The notes beneath the pieces are model-generated. The model ran no database searches. It saw only the letters and a list, made by a program, of their open reading frames with translations, and was not told the DNA's origin. A stretch of DNA of 64,000 bases from positions 113,902-177,901 of the forward strand of contig NZ_WOSY01000009.1 of the NCBI RefSeq assembly GCF_011516755.1, written 5' to 3'. Source of the stretch: Acetobacter conturbans. GTDB taxonomy: Bacteria > Pseudomonadota > Alphaproteobacteria > Acetobacterales > Acetobacteraceae. Positions 36,426 through 45,471 of this stretch are shown one piece after another (the first letter of the stretch is position 1; each line of letters opens with the position of its first letter). A program made the translations under genes and the position numbers.

Positions 36426-36587
36426 GGCAAGAGCCGCCAGCAGGTAACGGAAGGTCTGGTCAACTCCTGAGGGCGAGCAGATCCTGCATGGCCTGATCGC
36501 ATAGGGACACAGATTGGGTGCGGAGGTGGGGGGAGTGCCCTCTACCTGCCGTCATCGACATCCAGTTTCGGCCGTAAACCTTCAAAG

Positions 36588-36748
36588 CCCGTTTCAAAAG
36601 CTCTCTGCTAAGCACCACCGTCCCTGAAGGTGGGTGCAACTGGTGTGGGTTTTTGAGCCCTCAAGCGAAACAGCCATGCGGGCCGTGAGCATCGGAGGGC
36701 GGATAACGCGCGTCCGATCGTCACCAGAAAACTTCTGAAAACAGCCTC
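36588..36748 (+). repeat. MITE-like repeat, copy 1 (left of aroA)
   Basis: About 160 bases share sequence and orientation with 38902-39045, including the block GGTGTGGGTTTTTGAGC, AAGCGAAACAGCCAT and GTGAGCATCGGAG. The ends are inverted-repeat-like: GTTTCAAAAGCTCT on the left and, on the right, the reverse complement of GAGGCTGTTTTCAGAAG. No coding frame is convincing. It is probably a non-autonomous remnant of an IS5-type element. Confidence 0.7.
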
Positions 36749-36882
36749 GTAAGGTCCGGTCGTGAGGCGCTCCCTCGCATCGTTCCCACGCGGAAGGGGC
36801 CTGCTTCTGCGTGGGCAGCACGCCGGACAGGCATCCTTTTCCGTGCTAAAGAAAGCCTGTCTGACAACACGACAGAGGTCTC

Positions 36883-38145
36883 ATGGTCGCCCTTCCCGCT
36901 CTTCGCATCGTTCCTCCCGCCGGTCCACTGAACGGCTCTGTCGAGCTGCCCGGCTCAAAGTCGATCACCAATCGCGCTTTGCTGCTGGCTGCCCTGTCGG
37001 AAGGTGTGAGCCATCTTACGGGGGCGCTGAAGAGCGACGATACGCTTTATATGGCAGCGGCCCTGCGATTGATGGGGGTGGGAGTCGAGGAACCGACGGC
37101 GACCAGTTTTGTGGTGACAGGCAGCGGACGCCTCGAAGTGCCACCGGAGCCGCTGTTTCTCGGTAATGCCGGCACGGCGGTCCGGTTTCTCACCGCTGTC
37201 GCGCCCTATGTTCCGGGTGAAGTCGTGCTGAACGGTGACGCTCATATGCAGAAGCGCCCGATTGCGCCGCTGATCGCCGCACTGGCGTCTCTCGGTGTCG
37301 AAGCGTCCGCTCCCACGGGGTGTCCGCCCGTCACGGTGCAGGGAAAAGGAAGTCTGTCCGGTGGTCGTGTGACCATCGATGCTGGTCTTTCCAGCCAGTA
37401 TGTGTCCGCTGTCCTGATGGCGGCGGGGCGCGCCGAGGCTCCGGTCGAGGTTGCGTTGCAGGGGGCCGGGCTGGATGCGCGCGGCTATGTGGATCTCACG
37501 GTCGCCGCGATGAAAGCCTTTGGCGGCACGGTGCAGCAGGACGGACCGATGTGCTGGCGCGTGCAGCCCGTGCCCTACAAGGCGACGGATTTCCGGATCG
37601 AGCCGGATGCGTCCGCAGCGACCTATCTGTGGGCGGCGGCTGTGCTGACCGGCGGCACAATCGATATCGGTCTTGCACCGGAGGCCTTTACCCAGCCGGA
37701 CGCCAAAGCGTACGCGATGATCTCAATGTTTCCTCATATGCCGTCCGAGATCGACGGCTCACAGATGCAGGATGCGGTGCCGACGCTCGCCGTGCTGGCA
37801 GCCTTCAACACCACGCCGGTCCGGTTTGTGGGCATCCGCAACCTGCGGGTGAAGGAATGTGACCGCATTTCCGCTGTATCCACCGAGCTGAACCGTATCA
37901 GTGCCGGTCTTGCCCGCGAGGAAGGCGACGACCTGATCGTGAACGGCGATCCGGCGCTGGCAGGACAATCGCTGCCCGCGCGGATCGAGACCTATTCCGA
38001 CCATCGCATCGCCATGTCGTTTGCACTGGCGGGGCTGAAGATCGATGGGCTCACCATTCTGAACCCGGCCTGCGTGGGCAAGACCTATCCCGGCTACTGG
38101 GACGCTCTGCGAAGCCTCGGCGTCACGCTTGAAGCTGAGTCCTGA
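36883..38145 (+). CDS. aroA: 3-phosphoshikimate 1-carboxyvinyltransferase (EPSP synthase)
   Basis: This 420-residue AroA makes EPSP from shikimate-3-phosphate and phosphoenolpyruvate for aromatic amino acids. ELPGSKSITNRALLLAALS carries the Lys and Ser-Arg residues of the S3P site, and LFLGNAGTAVRFLTA is the PEP-binding loop. QKRPIAPLIAAL, LRVKECDRISAVSTEL and ETYSDHRIAMSFALAGL complete the family. Start at ATG 36883 has AGAGG four bases upstream. MITE-like repeats lie on both sides, and there is no operon partner. Confidence 0.96.
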   Translation: MVALPALRIVPPAGPLNGSVELPGSKSITNRALLLAALSEGVSHLTGALKSDDTLYMAAALRLMGVGVEEPTATSFVVTGSGRLEVPPEPLFLGNAGTAVRFLTAVAPYVPGEVVLNGDAHMQKRPIAPLIAALASLGVEASAPTGCPPVTVQGKGSLSGGRVTIDAGLSSQYVSAVLMAAGRAEAPVEVALQGAGLDARGYVDLTVAAMKAFGGTVQQDGPMCWRVQPVPYKATDFRIEPDASAATYLWAAAVLTGGTIDIGLAPEAFTQPDAKAYAMISMFPHMPSEIDGSQMQDAVPTLAVLAAFNTTPVRFVGIRNLRVKECDRISAVSTELNRISAGLAREEGDDLIVNGDPALAGQSLPARIETYSDHRIAMSFALAGLKIDGLTILNPACVGKTYPGYWDALRSLGVTLEAES

Positions 38146-38325
38146 TCCGGGCGATGTTCTGAACCGCAATCCGGGGAACGTGGGTTGCCGAAGGTCATCA
38201 AAAACTCTGCAGGTCGGGCATAATATCTACGGCGTGTCGTCAGTTAAACGTGCCGGTGTGTGAGGGTTGTACTTTCTGACTGCCTGACCTGATTGTTTTC
38301 CCGGCTTTTTGGGAGAGGCAGACGG

Positions 38326-38880
38326 ATGCGGCGATATGGTTTGCGCGACGACCAATGGGAGCAAGATAAAGGATTTTCTTCCCTGTCGCGTTCCCTGTGG
38401 CGATGGCTATGTCGGCGGAACGGCTGCGGACAATCGTCTGTTTGTGGAAGCTGTTCTTTACCGCTATCGGGCGGGTCTCCCTTGGCGTGACTTGCCCGCC
38501 CGGTTCGGGGACTGGAAGAATATGCACCGGGGTCTGCGCCGCTGGTGCGAAAGCGGTGTCATCGAACGGATCTTTCGTCATCTGGCCGCTGATTACGACA
38601 ACGAATACATGATGATCGTCGGCACAATTGCCCTGGCGCATCAGTATAGCGCGGGCGCCCTGGAAAAGGGCGCGCGGATCAGGCCATTGGATGATCACAA
38701 GGCGGACTGACCACAAAGATCCATGCTATCTGCGCCGCTCTAGGCAACCCGGTGGAAGTCGACATCAAACGGGGACAGGATGCGGACATTACTCAGGCAG
38801 AACCGCTTCTCGAAAATATCGAACCGGGTGTCTTCCTCGCCGCCGTCCAACTCGCTTCCATCATCATCCTGCTTAACTGA
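38326..38880 (+). pseudogene. IS5-family transposase, frameshifted and catalytically dead
   Basis: Fragments in three frames read MRRYGLRDDQWE, NRLFVEAVLYRYRAGLPWRD, ARFGDWKNMHRGLRRWCESG and then LTTKIHAICAALGNPVEV with DADITQAEPLLENIEPG. Frameshifts fall near 38370 and 38700, and the 3' half of the gene is missing. The first catalytic Asp of the DDE triad, normally in MMIDST, is replaced by Val (MMIVGT). The element can no longer transpose by itself. It lies 100-600 bases after aroA. Confidence 0.85.
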
Positions 38881-38901
38881 CGATACGCCTTAACCTGCGT
38901 T

Positions 38902-39045
38902 GAGGCTGTTTTAAAAGCTCTTTGCCGAGCGCACTGCCCCTGAGGGTGCGCGCGACTGGTGTGGGTTTTTTTGAGCACTGAAGCGAAACAGCCATCTGGG
39001 CGGTGAGCATCGGAGCGCCAGCATAGAGCGTTTGAATAGAGCCTC
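38902..39045 (+). repeat. MITE-like repeat, copy 2 (right of the IS5 relic)
   Basis: This second copy is in the same orientation as 36588-36748, beginning GAGGCTGTTTTAAAAGCTCT and ending with a reverse-complement GAGGCT. The shared core is GGTGTGGGTTTTT...GCACTGAAGCGAAACAGCCATCTGGGCGGTGAGCATCGGAG, interrupted by small differences. It directly follows the truncated IS5 transposase. Confidence 0.7.
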
Positions 39046-39332
39046 TTACAGCCGAATTTCGTCCCGAACACGCCCCAAAAGTCGCGAATCCTTTGTAAAT
39101 CAACAGATCGGGGTGAAGGGGCCTGCGGTCCCTTCCGGGGGCGGGCAGAGCCTGATCTTTCTTGATAACAGCCATATTCATGCAGTCTGAGATAAGGCCA
39201 TCCGGCCGCCAGCAACGCTCTCTCTTTTCGTGAAACTGGATCACGTCGCAGGCGAACCTTTATGTCCCGCGCGGGAAAGCCCCATAAGGTCTGCTCAGGA
39301 GAGCCAGAAAGCCGCCTTTCGGAGCACAGCGC

Positions 39333-40019
39333 CTACAGCGTTCCTGCCGTGACCCTGTGAACCGGATGCTCCAGCGCTTCCGGTGCGGGAAGGACAACCT
39401 CTGCGCCTCCACCCAGTGGTTGCACGCGGCACTCCGTCTCGGCCCACTGCTGTACGATGCCCAGAAGTGGAGCGGGGCCGCACAGCACGATGCGGTCCTG
39501 CTCCCGGATCATGCTGTCAGGGCTGGCCAGAAGCAGGCTCCCCCGTCGGAAAACAGGCTCATAGGCCGCTGTATCAAGACGGATCGCGTAGTCATACGGT
39601 CCGGTATCGACAAAAGGCGACGCGACTTCGGCCCAGAGGTGCGACACAGGCAAGTGGGCGGTGTCAAAGAGACTGTCCGATCCGAGGCGTGAAAGCGGGG
39701 CGAAACGCAGGCGTGCGGCAGCCGGGGATGTTTCCTGCGTTTCCGTTTCTCTGTCGCCTTCCAGCAGAACCGAGAACTCCACGAGGGACATGTCAGCGGT
39801 CCCCAGCAGGGCCATAATCGTTTCCATGCGTGGCAGGCGGGTTCTTCCGTCTGGCGCATGGCGTTTCGAGGGGTTGAGGGCCGTCGGATCGAGACCGGCG
39901 GCGCGGGCGAGTCCCGAAGGGGAAAAGCCCTTTTCCAGTGCGATCCGGTCGATCGCAGTCCAGATCGAGGCCGGTGTGACCTGTGCGCGGGACAGGACAG
40001 ACCTGCCGTTGCCGTTCAT
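39333..40019 (-). CDS. XRE/S24-type transcriptional regulator with degenerate protease site
   Basis: This 228-residue protein has an N-terminal helix-turn-helix (GFSPSGLARAAGLDPTAL) and a C-terminal LexA/S24-like domain (YAIRLDTAAYEPVFRRGSLL, then SPDSMIREQDRIVL). In S24 proteases the segment is GDSMEP with a nucleophilic Ser; here it reads TAAYEP, so the Ser is Ala. The catalytic Lys is not seen where expected either. It is probably a repressor-like protein that senses by another means. Its start overlaps the stop of the small upstream gene (ATGA), so the two are translationally coupled. Confidence 0.8.
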   Translation of the reverse strand: MNGNGRSVLSRAQVTPASIWTAIDRIALEKGFSPSGLARAAGLDPTALNPSKRHAPDGRTRLPRMETIMALLGTADMSLVEFSVLLEGDRETETQETSPAAARLRFAPLSRLGSDSLFDTAHLPVSHLWAEVASPFVDTGPYDYAIRLDTAAYEPVFRRGSLLLASPDSMIREQDRIVLCGPAPLLGIVQQWAETECRVQPLGGGAEVVLPAPEALEHPVHRVTAGTL

Positions 40020-40234
40020 CGATGCCGTTCCAGCACTTCGGAACGGTGACGTTCCTCGCCATTGGGGGTGATATGAAAGCGTTCGTCCTCACCAACACAG
40101 GCGAATCCCTTTCTGGCAAGCCGCTCAAGGCAGGGATCGTCCTTCAGGCCACGCGGGCGCCCGTTCTGGCCGGAGAGTTTCAGGCGATGGAGCGCCGAAC
40201 GGCAGCAGGTCTCAAGGTAGGGCTCGTTCCACAT
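40016..40234 (-). CDS. Small winged-helix-like protein coupled to the S24-type regulator
   Basis: This 72-residue product (LPSQNGRP-like opening absent; the visible body reads CLERLARKGFACVGEDERFH followed by ITPNGEERHRSEVLER) overlaps the next gene by ATGA, which supports a real, coupled gene. The sequence is compatible with a winged-helix segment whose wing carries the Arg-Phe-His-Ile-Thr strand. ATG 40234 lacks a good ribosome site. In-frame sequence upstream (ILDING) has no ATG, GTG or TTG before a stop. Function is unknown; a role in the same regulatory unit is inferred. Confidence 0.55.
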   Translation of the reverse strand: MWNEPYLETCCRSALHRLKLSGQNGRPRGLKDDPCLERLARKGFACVGEDERFHITPNGEERHRSEVLERHR

Positions 40235-40361
40235 GCCGTTAATGTCGAGAATCCGTCGCCCTTACGCAACTGCCAATCCACGGGTTCTGTGCGGTTCGGG
40301 TGGCATGAGAGGCGCTCAACCTGTATAGGAAGCCAGCTTTCCCATTTGAACAGGACGTGTG

Positions 40362-41663
40362 ATGAGCGCAGAATTCACTGATTACAAGGTCAAGGACATT
40401 TCCCTCGCTGCCTGGGGCCGCAAGGAAATTTCTCTGGCCGAGGACGAAATGCCCGGCCTGATGGCGCTTCGTGAGGAGTATGGCGCCAGCCAGCCGCTGA
40501 AGGGTGCCCGTATCGCTGGCTGCCTGCACATGACGATCCAGACCGCCGTGCTGATCGAGACGCTGACCGCTCTCGGCGCGACTGTCCGCTGGTCGTCCTG
40601 CAACATTTTCTCCACGCAGGATCATGCTGCTGCTGCGATCGCTGCCGCGAACATCCCCGTCTTCGCCTGGAAAGGCCTGGACGACGAAGAGTTCGACTGG
40701 TGCATCGAGCAGACCATCAAGGGACCGGACGGCTGGACGCCGAACATGATCCTTGATGACGGCGGTGACCTGACCGTCATGATGCACGACAAGTTCCCGG
40801 AACTGCTGGCTGACGTGCGCGGTCTGTCGGAAGAGACGACGACCGGTGTGCATCGTCTGTGGAAGATGCAGAAGGAAGGCACGCTCAAGGTTCCGGCGAT
40901 CAACGTCAACGACAGCGTGACCAAGTCCAAGTTCGACAACCTCTATGGCTGCCGTGAGAGCCTCGTTGACGCGATCCGTCGCGGCACCGATGTGATGATG
41001 GCTGGCAAGGTTGCCGTGGTTGCCGGTTATGGCGATGTGGGCAAGGGCTCTGCCGCTTCCCTGCGTAACGCTGGCTGCCGCGTGCTCGTGACCGAAATCG
41101 ACCCGATCTGCGCCCTGCAGGCGGCGATGGAAGGCTACGAGGTCGTGACGATGGAAGACGCCGCTCCGCGTGGCGACATCTTCGTGACGGCAACGGGCAA
41201 CGAAGGCGTGATCCGTCTCGAGCACATGCGCGAGATGAAGCACCGTGCCATCGTCTGCAATATCGGTCACTTTGATTCCGAGATTCAGGTCGCTGCACTG
41301 CGCAACTTCAAGTGGGACAACATCAAGCCGCAGGTGGACGAGGTCATCTTCTCCGACGGCAAGAGCCTGATCCTGCTGTCCGAAGGCCGTCTGGTAAACC
41401 TAGGCAACGCTACAGGTCACCCGTCCTTCGTGATGTCGGCGTCCTTCACCAACCAGACGCTCGCCCAGATCGAGCTGTGGACGGCGAAGCCGGGCCAGTA
41501 TGAGGCGAAAGTCTACACGCTGCCCAAGAAGCTCGACGAAAAGGTTGCTGCCCTTCATTTGGCCAAAGTTGGGGCGCATCTTTCGAAACTAAGCCAGGCG
41601 CAGGCCGATTATATCGATGTGCCGGTCAACGGTCCCTTCAAGCACGAAGAATACCGGTACTGA
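40362..41663 (+). CDS. ahcY: Adenosylhomocysteinase
   Basis: This 433-residue AhcY reversibly splits S-adenosylhomocysteine to adenosine and homocysteine, removing the inhibitor of SAM-dependent methylation. [16 protein letters not shown], the NAD site [20 protein letters not shown] and [12 protein letters not shown] identify it. The signature [20 protein letters not shown] and the terminal KHEEYRY, a variant of the usual Lys-Tyr-rich tail, agree. ATG 40362 follows a GTG at 40359. The 340-base gap before it, after the divergent S24-type genes, holds the promoter; I see no SAH riboswitch there. Confidence 0.96.
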   Translation: MSAEFTDYKVKDISLAAWGRKEISLAEDEMPGLMALREEYGASQPLKGARIAGCLHMTIQTAVLIETLTALGATVRWSSCNIFSTQDHAAAAIAAANIPVFAWKGLDDEEFDWCIEQTIKGPDGWTPNMILDDGGDLTVMMHDKFPELLADVRGLSEETTTGVHRLWKMQKEGTLKVPAINVNDSVTKSKFDNLYGCRESLVDAIRRGTDVMMAGKVAVVAGYGDVGKGSAASLRNAGCRVLVTEIDPICALQAAMEGYEVVTMEDAAPRGDIFVTATGNEGVIRLEHMREMKHRAIVCNIGHFDSEIQVAALRNFKWDNIKPQVDEVIFSDGKSLILLSEGRLVNLGNATGHPSFVMSASFTNQTLAQIELWTAKPGQYEAKVYTLPKKLDEKVAALHLAKVGAHLSKLSQAQADYIDVPVNGPFKHEEYRY

Positions 41664-41670
41664 TTGGCGT

Positions 41671-41704
41671 GCAGCATTCCCCATTGGAAAATGGGGAATG
41701 CTGC
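41671..41704 (+). terminator. Long perfect hairpin after ahcY
   Basis: A 15-bp perfect stem (GCAGCATTCCCCATT / AATGGGGAATGCTGC) with a GGAA tetraloop (GNRA type) starts seven bases after the ahcY stop. There is no T-run. It may end or insulate the ahcY transcript or stabilise its 3' end. Confidence 0.75.
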
Positions 41705-41741
41705 ATCTGCGTGATCTGCAACCCAGAGAGGGAGTTCTCTC

Positions 41742-42131
41742 ATGAGCATTTTCGGTAAGATTGTTTCCGCCATTTTCGGCCATGCAGAAGCTGCGACACC
41801 TGATGCGGCTGCTGCCACGTCCGGCACGGTCGCTCCGGGTGCTGCCCCGGTCGCCGGTGCGACGGCTGCGCCCGCCGCTCCTGTGGATGTGGACGCTGTC
41901 CTGACCGCGCTGGCGGCGAAGTCCGGCCAGCAGCTGAACTGGCAGCAGTCCATTGTCGATCTTCTGAAGCTTCTCGGTCTGGACAGCTCCCTTGATGCCC
42001 GCAAGCAGCTGGCGACGGAATTGCATTATACCGGTGACCAGAACGATACGGCCACGATGAACGTGTGGCTGATCAAGGAAGTACGTCAGAAGCTGGCTGA
42101 GAACGGCGGCAAGGTTCCTGCCGGTCTCTGA
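41742..42131 (+). CDS. DUF3597-domain protein
   Basis: This 129-residue protein begins MSIFGKIVSAIFGHAEAA, then has a low-complexity Ala/Pro/Thr linker to about residue 45. The DUF3597 domain follows: VDVDAVLTALAAKSGQQLNW with QSIVDLLKLLGLDSS and ARKQLATELHYTG. Function of the family is unknown; the domain looks like a small helical bundle. A hairpin separates it from ahcY, and a terminator ends it. Confidence 0.85.
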   Translation: MSIFGKIVSAIFGHAEAATPDAAAATSGTVAPGAAPVAGATAAPAAPVDVDAVLTALAAKSGQQLNWQQSIVDLLKLLGLDSSLDARKQLATELHYTGDQNDTATMNVWLIKEVRQKLAENGGKVPAGL

Positions 42132-42152
42132 TCCTTCCAGATACTGCTGGAG

Positions 42153-42181
42153 AAAAGGAGGGCCATGTGCCCTCCTTTTTT
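42153..42181 (+). terminator. Intrinsic terminator after the DUF3597 gene
   Basis: The stem AAAAGGAGGGC / GCCCTCCTTTT with loop CATGT is followed by a run of T (42176-42182). Confidence 0.95.
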
Positions 42182-42182
42182 T

Positions 42183-42548
42183 ATGGATATGACAGGACTA
42201 CAGACTGGAAACGAAAGAGGTTTCAGTTCTGCATTCGGCGGAAAGAGATGTCTTGCCTTGAGGCCTTATGCAGCAGGAGAGGGGGCGTCTGTGGAAACTT
42301 CACGGAAAGCCAGCCACTTCTCCGAGGCATGTCTGTAAAGCGCTCTTATGAGTGGGATTTCTGCCTGCTGTGGGCGTCCTGTGCAGGTTGTGCTTTGCAG
42401 TTCTTAAACGCCCTGCTGATGCTGCAATAGAAAATCATCTCTTTGTGACTATATGAAATTTAATGTAACCCTCATCATCTTTTAGTTTTGTCTTTAATTC
42501 CTCCAGATACCACTGCAATCCAAAGATATTGTACGGGTTCTGCGTTGA
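42183..42548. other. Intergenic region before the glycan island, AT-rich near its right end
   Basis: There is no recognisable gene in these 365 bases. Base composition shifts to AT-rich around 42430, just before the GT25 gene. Confidence 0.5.
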
Positions 42549-43274
42549 ATGAAGTCCATCGTGATCAATCGTGACTGTGATGTGGAGCGATACGACAGTT
42601 TCCGCCAGATGAACGCGCATGTCGCGGATATCGGACGGTTCAGTGCTGTCGACGGTCATTCTCTTGACCAGTCAGAGCTGTTGTCGAAGGGTATCATTAC
42701 GCCCGGTCTGGATTACAGTCGTGGTGCGGTGGGCTCCGCGATGTCTCACATTCTGTTGTGGAATGCTGTTGCGGAAACACGTGAACCAATATCGATTTTT
42801 GAAGATGATGCCATTCTCTGTAAAAATTTTGAGGAAGAATCGAACCGTGCCGTGCAGTCTCTTGGGGAAAACTGGGACATTATTTTGTGGGGATATAACT
42901 ACGACGTAAATCTCGTCTTCGATGTTCTGCCGGGAGTCTCCTATTGTGTGGCGACCTTTAATCAGACACTTATGCGTCTAGGAGTAGGGCGCTACAGAAA
43001 TATGCCAGTGAATACAGCATCATTCAGGTTGCTGAAAGCTCTGGGGATTTGCGGTTATGCGATTTCACCACAAGGTGCTGAGCGTTTTCTCGATCTCTGT
43101 CTTCCCCTGAAGAATGAGAAATACTGGTATTACCGAACGAACGATACACTGCATAATACATCGCTGGATCAGGTGATGTGTCATCATTACGAAAAAACAG
43201 ATTCATTTTGTTGTTTTCCTTCTCTGTGTATTTCCAAAAATGAGAGTTCAATATCGACGATCATCAATTCATGA
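42549..43274 (+). CDS. GT25-family glycosyltransferase (LPS biosynthesis type)
   Basis: This 241-residue protein has the GT25 pattern: GAVGSAMSHILLWNAV near residue 59 (acceptor helix), PISIFEDDAILCKNF with the EDD metal site near 84, and NWDIILWGYNYD. GICGYAISPQGAERFLDLCL near the end is the typical GT25 C-terminal motif. Such enzymes add galactose or related sugars to lipopolysaccharide or proteins. The gene and the two after it are distinctly AT-richer than their surroundings and form a probable operon. The acceptor is unknown. Confidence 0.88.
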   Translation: MKSIVINRDCDVERYDSFRQMNAHVADIGRFSAVDGHSLDQSELLSKGIITPGLDYSRGAVGSAMSHILLWNAVAETREPISIFEDDAILCKNFEEESNRAVQSLGENWDIILWGYNYDVNLVFDVLPGVSYCVATFNQTLMRLGVGRYRNMPVNTASFRLLKALGICGYAISPQGAERFLDLCLPLKNEKYWYYRTNDTLHNTSLDQVMCHHYEKTDSFCCFPSLCISKNESSISTIINS

Positions 43275-43322
43275 GATGAGCGGCAGTTTGTCTGCGTGTG
43301 AATGGCTTTGCGGGAGTTCGGA

Positions 43323-44183
43323 ATGATTGTTCTGGAAGACGAAAAAACTATCATTCTCCATACGCCGAAATGTGGGGGGAAGGCTCTCAGGCAAGCTTTT
43401 TCGTCTATTGCATCGGAAGGTCCGTGGTGGGACTGGACATGGCTGCGGGCGACGGGGGAATGGGTGGATCAGGCACACGTTCCGCTGGATGTGCTCCGTC
43501 AGACAAAACTATGGGATTACATAGAGAATTACACGATCATTGCTGTTGTACGTGATCCATTGCCGCGTTTCATGAGTTCTCTGGCAGAACACATGCGGCA
43601 GCACAGAAAACGCGACGTCCTGCAGGTTCTGGATGAACTCGATGAAGTTCGAATTTCTCATGATCCACGCTACATTCATTTTATTCCTCAAAACAGGTTT
43701 ACCCATACAGGAAACAAGAGGCGTGCCGATTTTATTGTCAGAACGGAATCCTTGCCAGAAGATCTTCGTGCTGTAGGCATGATTTGCGGAATGAGTCAGG
43801 AATTTTTCAATGCTGTCGACGAACTTCCTCCGATGCCGCGTTCAGAAAAAAAGTCGGGAAATCCTGCTTTTCAGGAGAAAATTCTTTCCGCTCTCCTGCG
43901 ATTTTATAAACGAGACTATATTCTTTTCGGATATTCCTGCCCGGAAGCGAGTGGCGGGATTCCTGGCGGCTTTGATGCATTATTACTGGACCCCCTCTGT
44001 GGAGGGGAGTGGAACGGTTATGGAGCCGCAGCTCCAGCCTATGAACGGTTTGTTCGTCATAGCACCAAGGATTTCCTGATTTCCCAACTCACGGTGGAAA
44101 ATCGGAAGCTCAGGGAGAAATGTCAGGCATTTCATGCCGAATGCACGAATTCATCGGAGGTATCTGAAAGATCAGGGATCTGA
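43323..44183 (+). CDS. Sulfotransferase-family protein
   Basis: This 286-residue protein opens with a 5'-phosphosulfate loop-like TIILHTPKCGGKALRQAF and has a 3'-phosphate site IIAVVRDPLPRFMSSLAEHMR. Both match sulfotransferase family 2, which uses PAPS to sulfate carbohydrates. ATG 43323 is chosen for GGGAG seven bases upstream; ATG 43302 has no ribosome site. The last 50 residues are less conserved and basic/helical (LTVENRKLREKCQAFHAE). The acceptor is unknown. Its place between GT25 and the UDP-galactopyranose mutase gene points to glycan decoration. Confidence 0.82.
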   Translation: MIVLEDEKTIILHTPKCGGKALRQAFSSIASEGPWWDWTWLRATGEWVDQAHVPLDVLRQTKLWDYIENYTIIAVVRDPLPRFMSSLAEHMRQHRKRDVLQVLDELDEVRISHDPRYIHFIPQNRFTHTGNKRRADFIVRTESLPEDLRAVGMICGMSQEFFNAVDELPPMPRSEKKSGNPAFQEKILSALLRFYKRDYILFGYSCPEASGGIPGGFDALLLDPLCGGEWNGYGAAAPAYERFVRHSTKDFLISQLTVENRKLREKCQAFHAECTNSSEVSERSGI

Positions 44184-44193
44184 AGCTTCACAC

Positions 44194-45381
44194 ATGAAAA
44201 CAGATACAAAATTCATGACATTCTGTGTTGTGGGAAGCGGATTTACCGGATCTGTTCTCGCTCGGCATCTTGCGGATCGTGGATACCGTGTCACGGTTGT
44301 TGATGAGCGTCCTCATCCCGCTGGAAACTGCTATACGGAACGTGATCCGGAAACGGGAGTCATGGTGCACCGGTATGGACCGCACATCTTCCATACAGCG
44401 AATTTACGTGTGTGGGACTACGTCCAACGTTTTGGAACATTCAGTCCCTATATCAATCGCGTGAAAGCCATTGCGCAAGGGAGAGTGTTTTCTCTTCCCA
44501 TCAATCTTCTGACCATCAACCAGTTTTTCGGTACTGCTATGGGACCAGAAGAAGCACGCACATTTATCGAAAGAAAAACAGACACATCCATTATAAATCC
44601 GAAATCGTTCGAAGAGCAGGCTTTGCGCTCCATAGGGTCTGAGCTTTATCGCGCATTTTTTCATGGATATACCCGTAAGCAGTGGGGACGCGAACCTTCC
44701 TCACTGCCTGCATCTGTTTTCAGGCGTCTTCCTCTTCGTTTTGATTATGACGACAATTATTTCCATTCTCCCTATCAGGGAATGCCGGTAAACGGCTATA
44801 CGGCTCTCATTGAAAACATCCTGAATCACTCACGGATTGATCTGCGTTTATCATGCTCTTTCGAGCAGATTGATAATGATTTTACGCATGTTTTCTATAC
44901 GGGACCGATCGATCGCTATTTTGATTTCCGTCCAGGGCGTCTGGCCTACCGGACTGTTGAGTTCGAACGATTTGTCGTGCCGGGAGACTATCAGGGAACG
45001 GGAGTCATCAATTACTGCGACAAGGACATTCCTTTTACCCGCATCTCCGAGCACAAATATTTCATGCCTTGGGAACAGGACCATTTTGAAAAAACAGTCT
45101 GTTTTCGAGAGTATAGCCGCGAGGCAGGAAAAGGGGATGCACCTTACTATCCCATCCGTCTGACCAGCGAGAAGCGGCTTCTCGCGACATATCAAGCGCT
45201 GGCTCATAAAGAGAGAGGGGTTTCTTTTCTGGGGCGTCTTGGAACCTACCGGTATCTGGATATGGATGTGAGTATTGGGGAAGCGCTGTCTGCTTGCGAT
45301 CGTATTGATGAGGCGCTTCAGGAGGACGTATTCAACCTTCCTGTCTTTTTTATTGATCCTGAAGGCGACATAAATCCCTGA
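44194..45381 (+). CDS. glf: UDP-galactopyranose mutase
   Basis: This 395-residue flavoprotein interconverts UDP-Galp and UDP-Galf, giving the galactofuranose donor for surface polysaccharides. The FAD motif FCVVGSGFTGSVLARHLADR and VVDERPHPAGNCYTERDPE come first. MVHRYGPHIFHTANLRVWDY carries the conserved Gly-Pro-His, and YTRKQWGREPSSLPAS holds the active-site Arg region. FRPGRLAYRTVEFERF and YYPIRL complete the family. Only 10 bases separate it from the preceding gene, so they are probably one transcript. ATG 44215 is an alternative start. Confidence 0.95.
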   Translation: MKTDTKFMTFCVVGSGFTGSVLARHLADRGYRVTVVDERPHPAGNCYTERDPETGVMVHRYGPHIFHTANLRVWDYVQRFGTFSPYINRVKAIAQGRVFSLPINLLTINQFFGTAMGPEEARTFIERKTDTSIINPKSFEEQALRSIGSELYRAFFHGYTRKQWGREPSSLPASVFRRLPLRFDYDDNYFHSPYQGMPVNGYTALIENILNHSRIDLRLSCSFEQIDNDFTHVFYTGPIDRYFDFRPGRLAYRTVEFERFVVPGDYQGTGVINYCDKDIPFTRISEHKYFMPWEQDHFEKTVCFREYSREAGKGDAPYYPIRLTSEKRLLATYQALAHKERGVSFLGRLGTYRYLDMDVSIGEALSACDRIDEALQEDVFNLPVFFIDPEGDINP

Positions 45382-45471
45382 TTTTCTGTGCCACCAGCTG
45401 GAATGCGCTATAAGCCTGCTTTGTTTGAGAAGGGGCGAACGCTATTGCCCTGTTTTTTCGGAGCCTCTCTG

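Noticed and set aside
40240..40361. Possible SAH riboswitch in front of ahcY
   Set aside because: The conserved SAH-aptamer pattern is not visible in the leader; simple promoter control is more likely.
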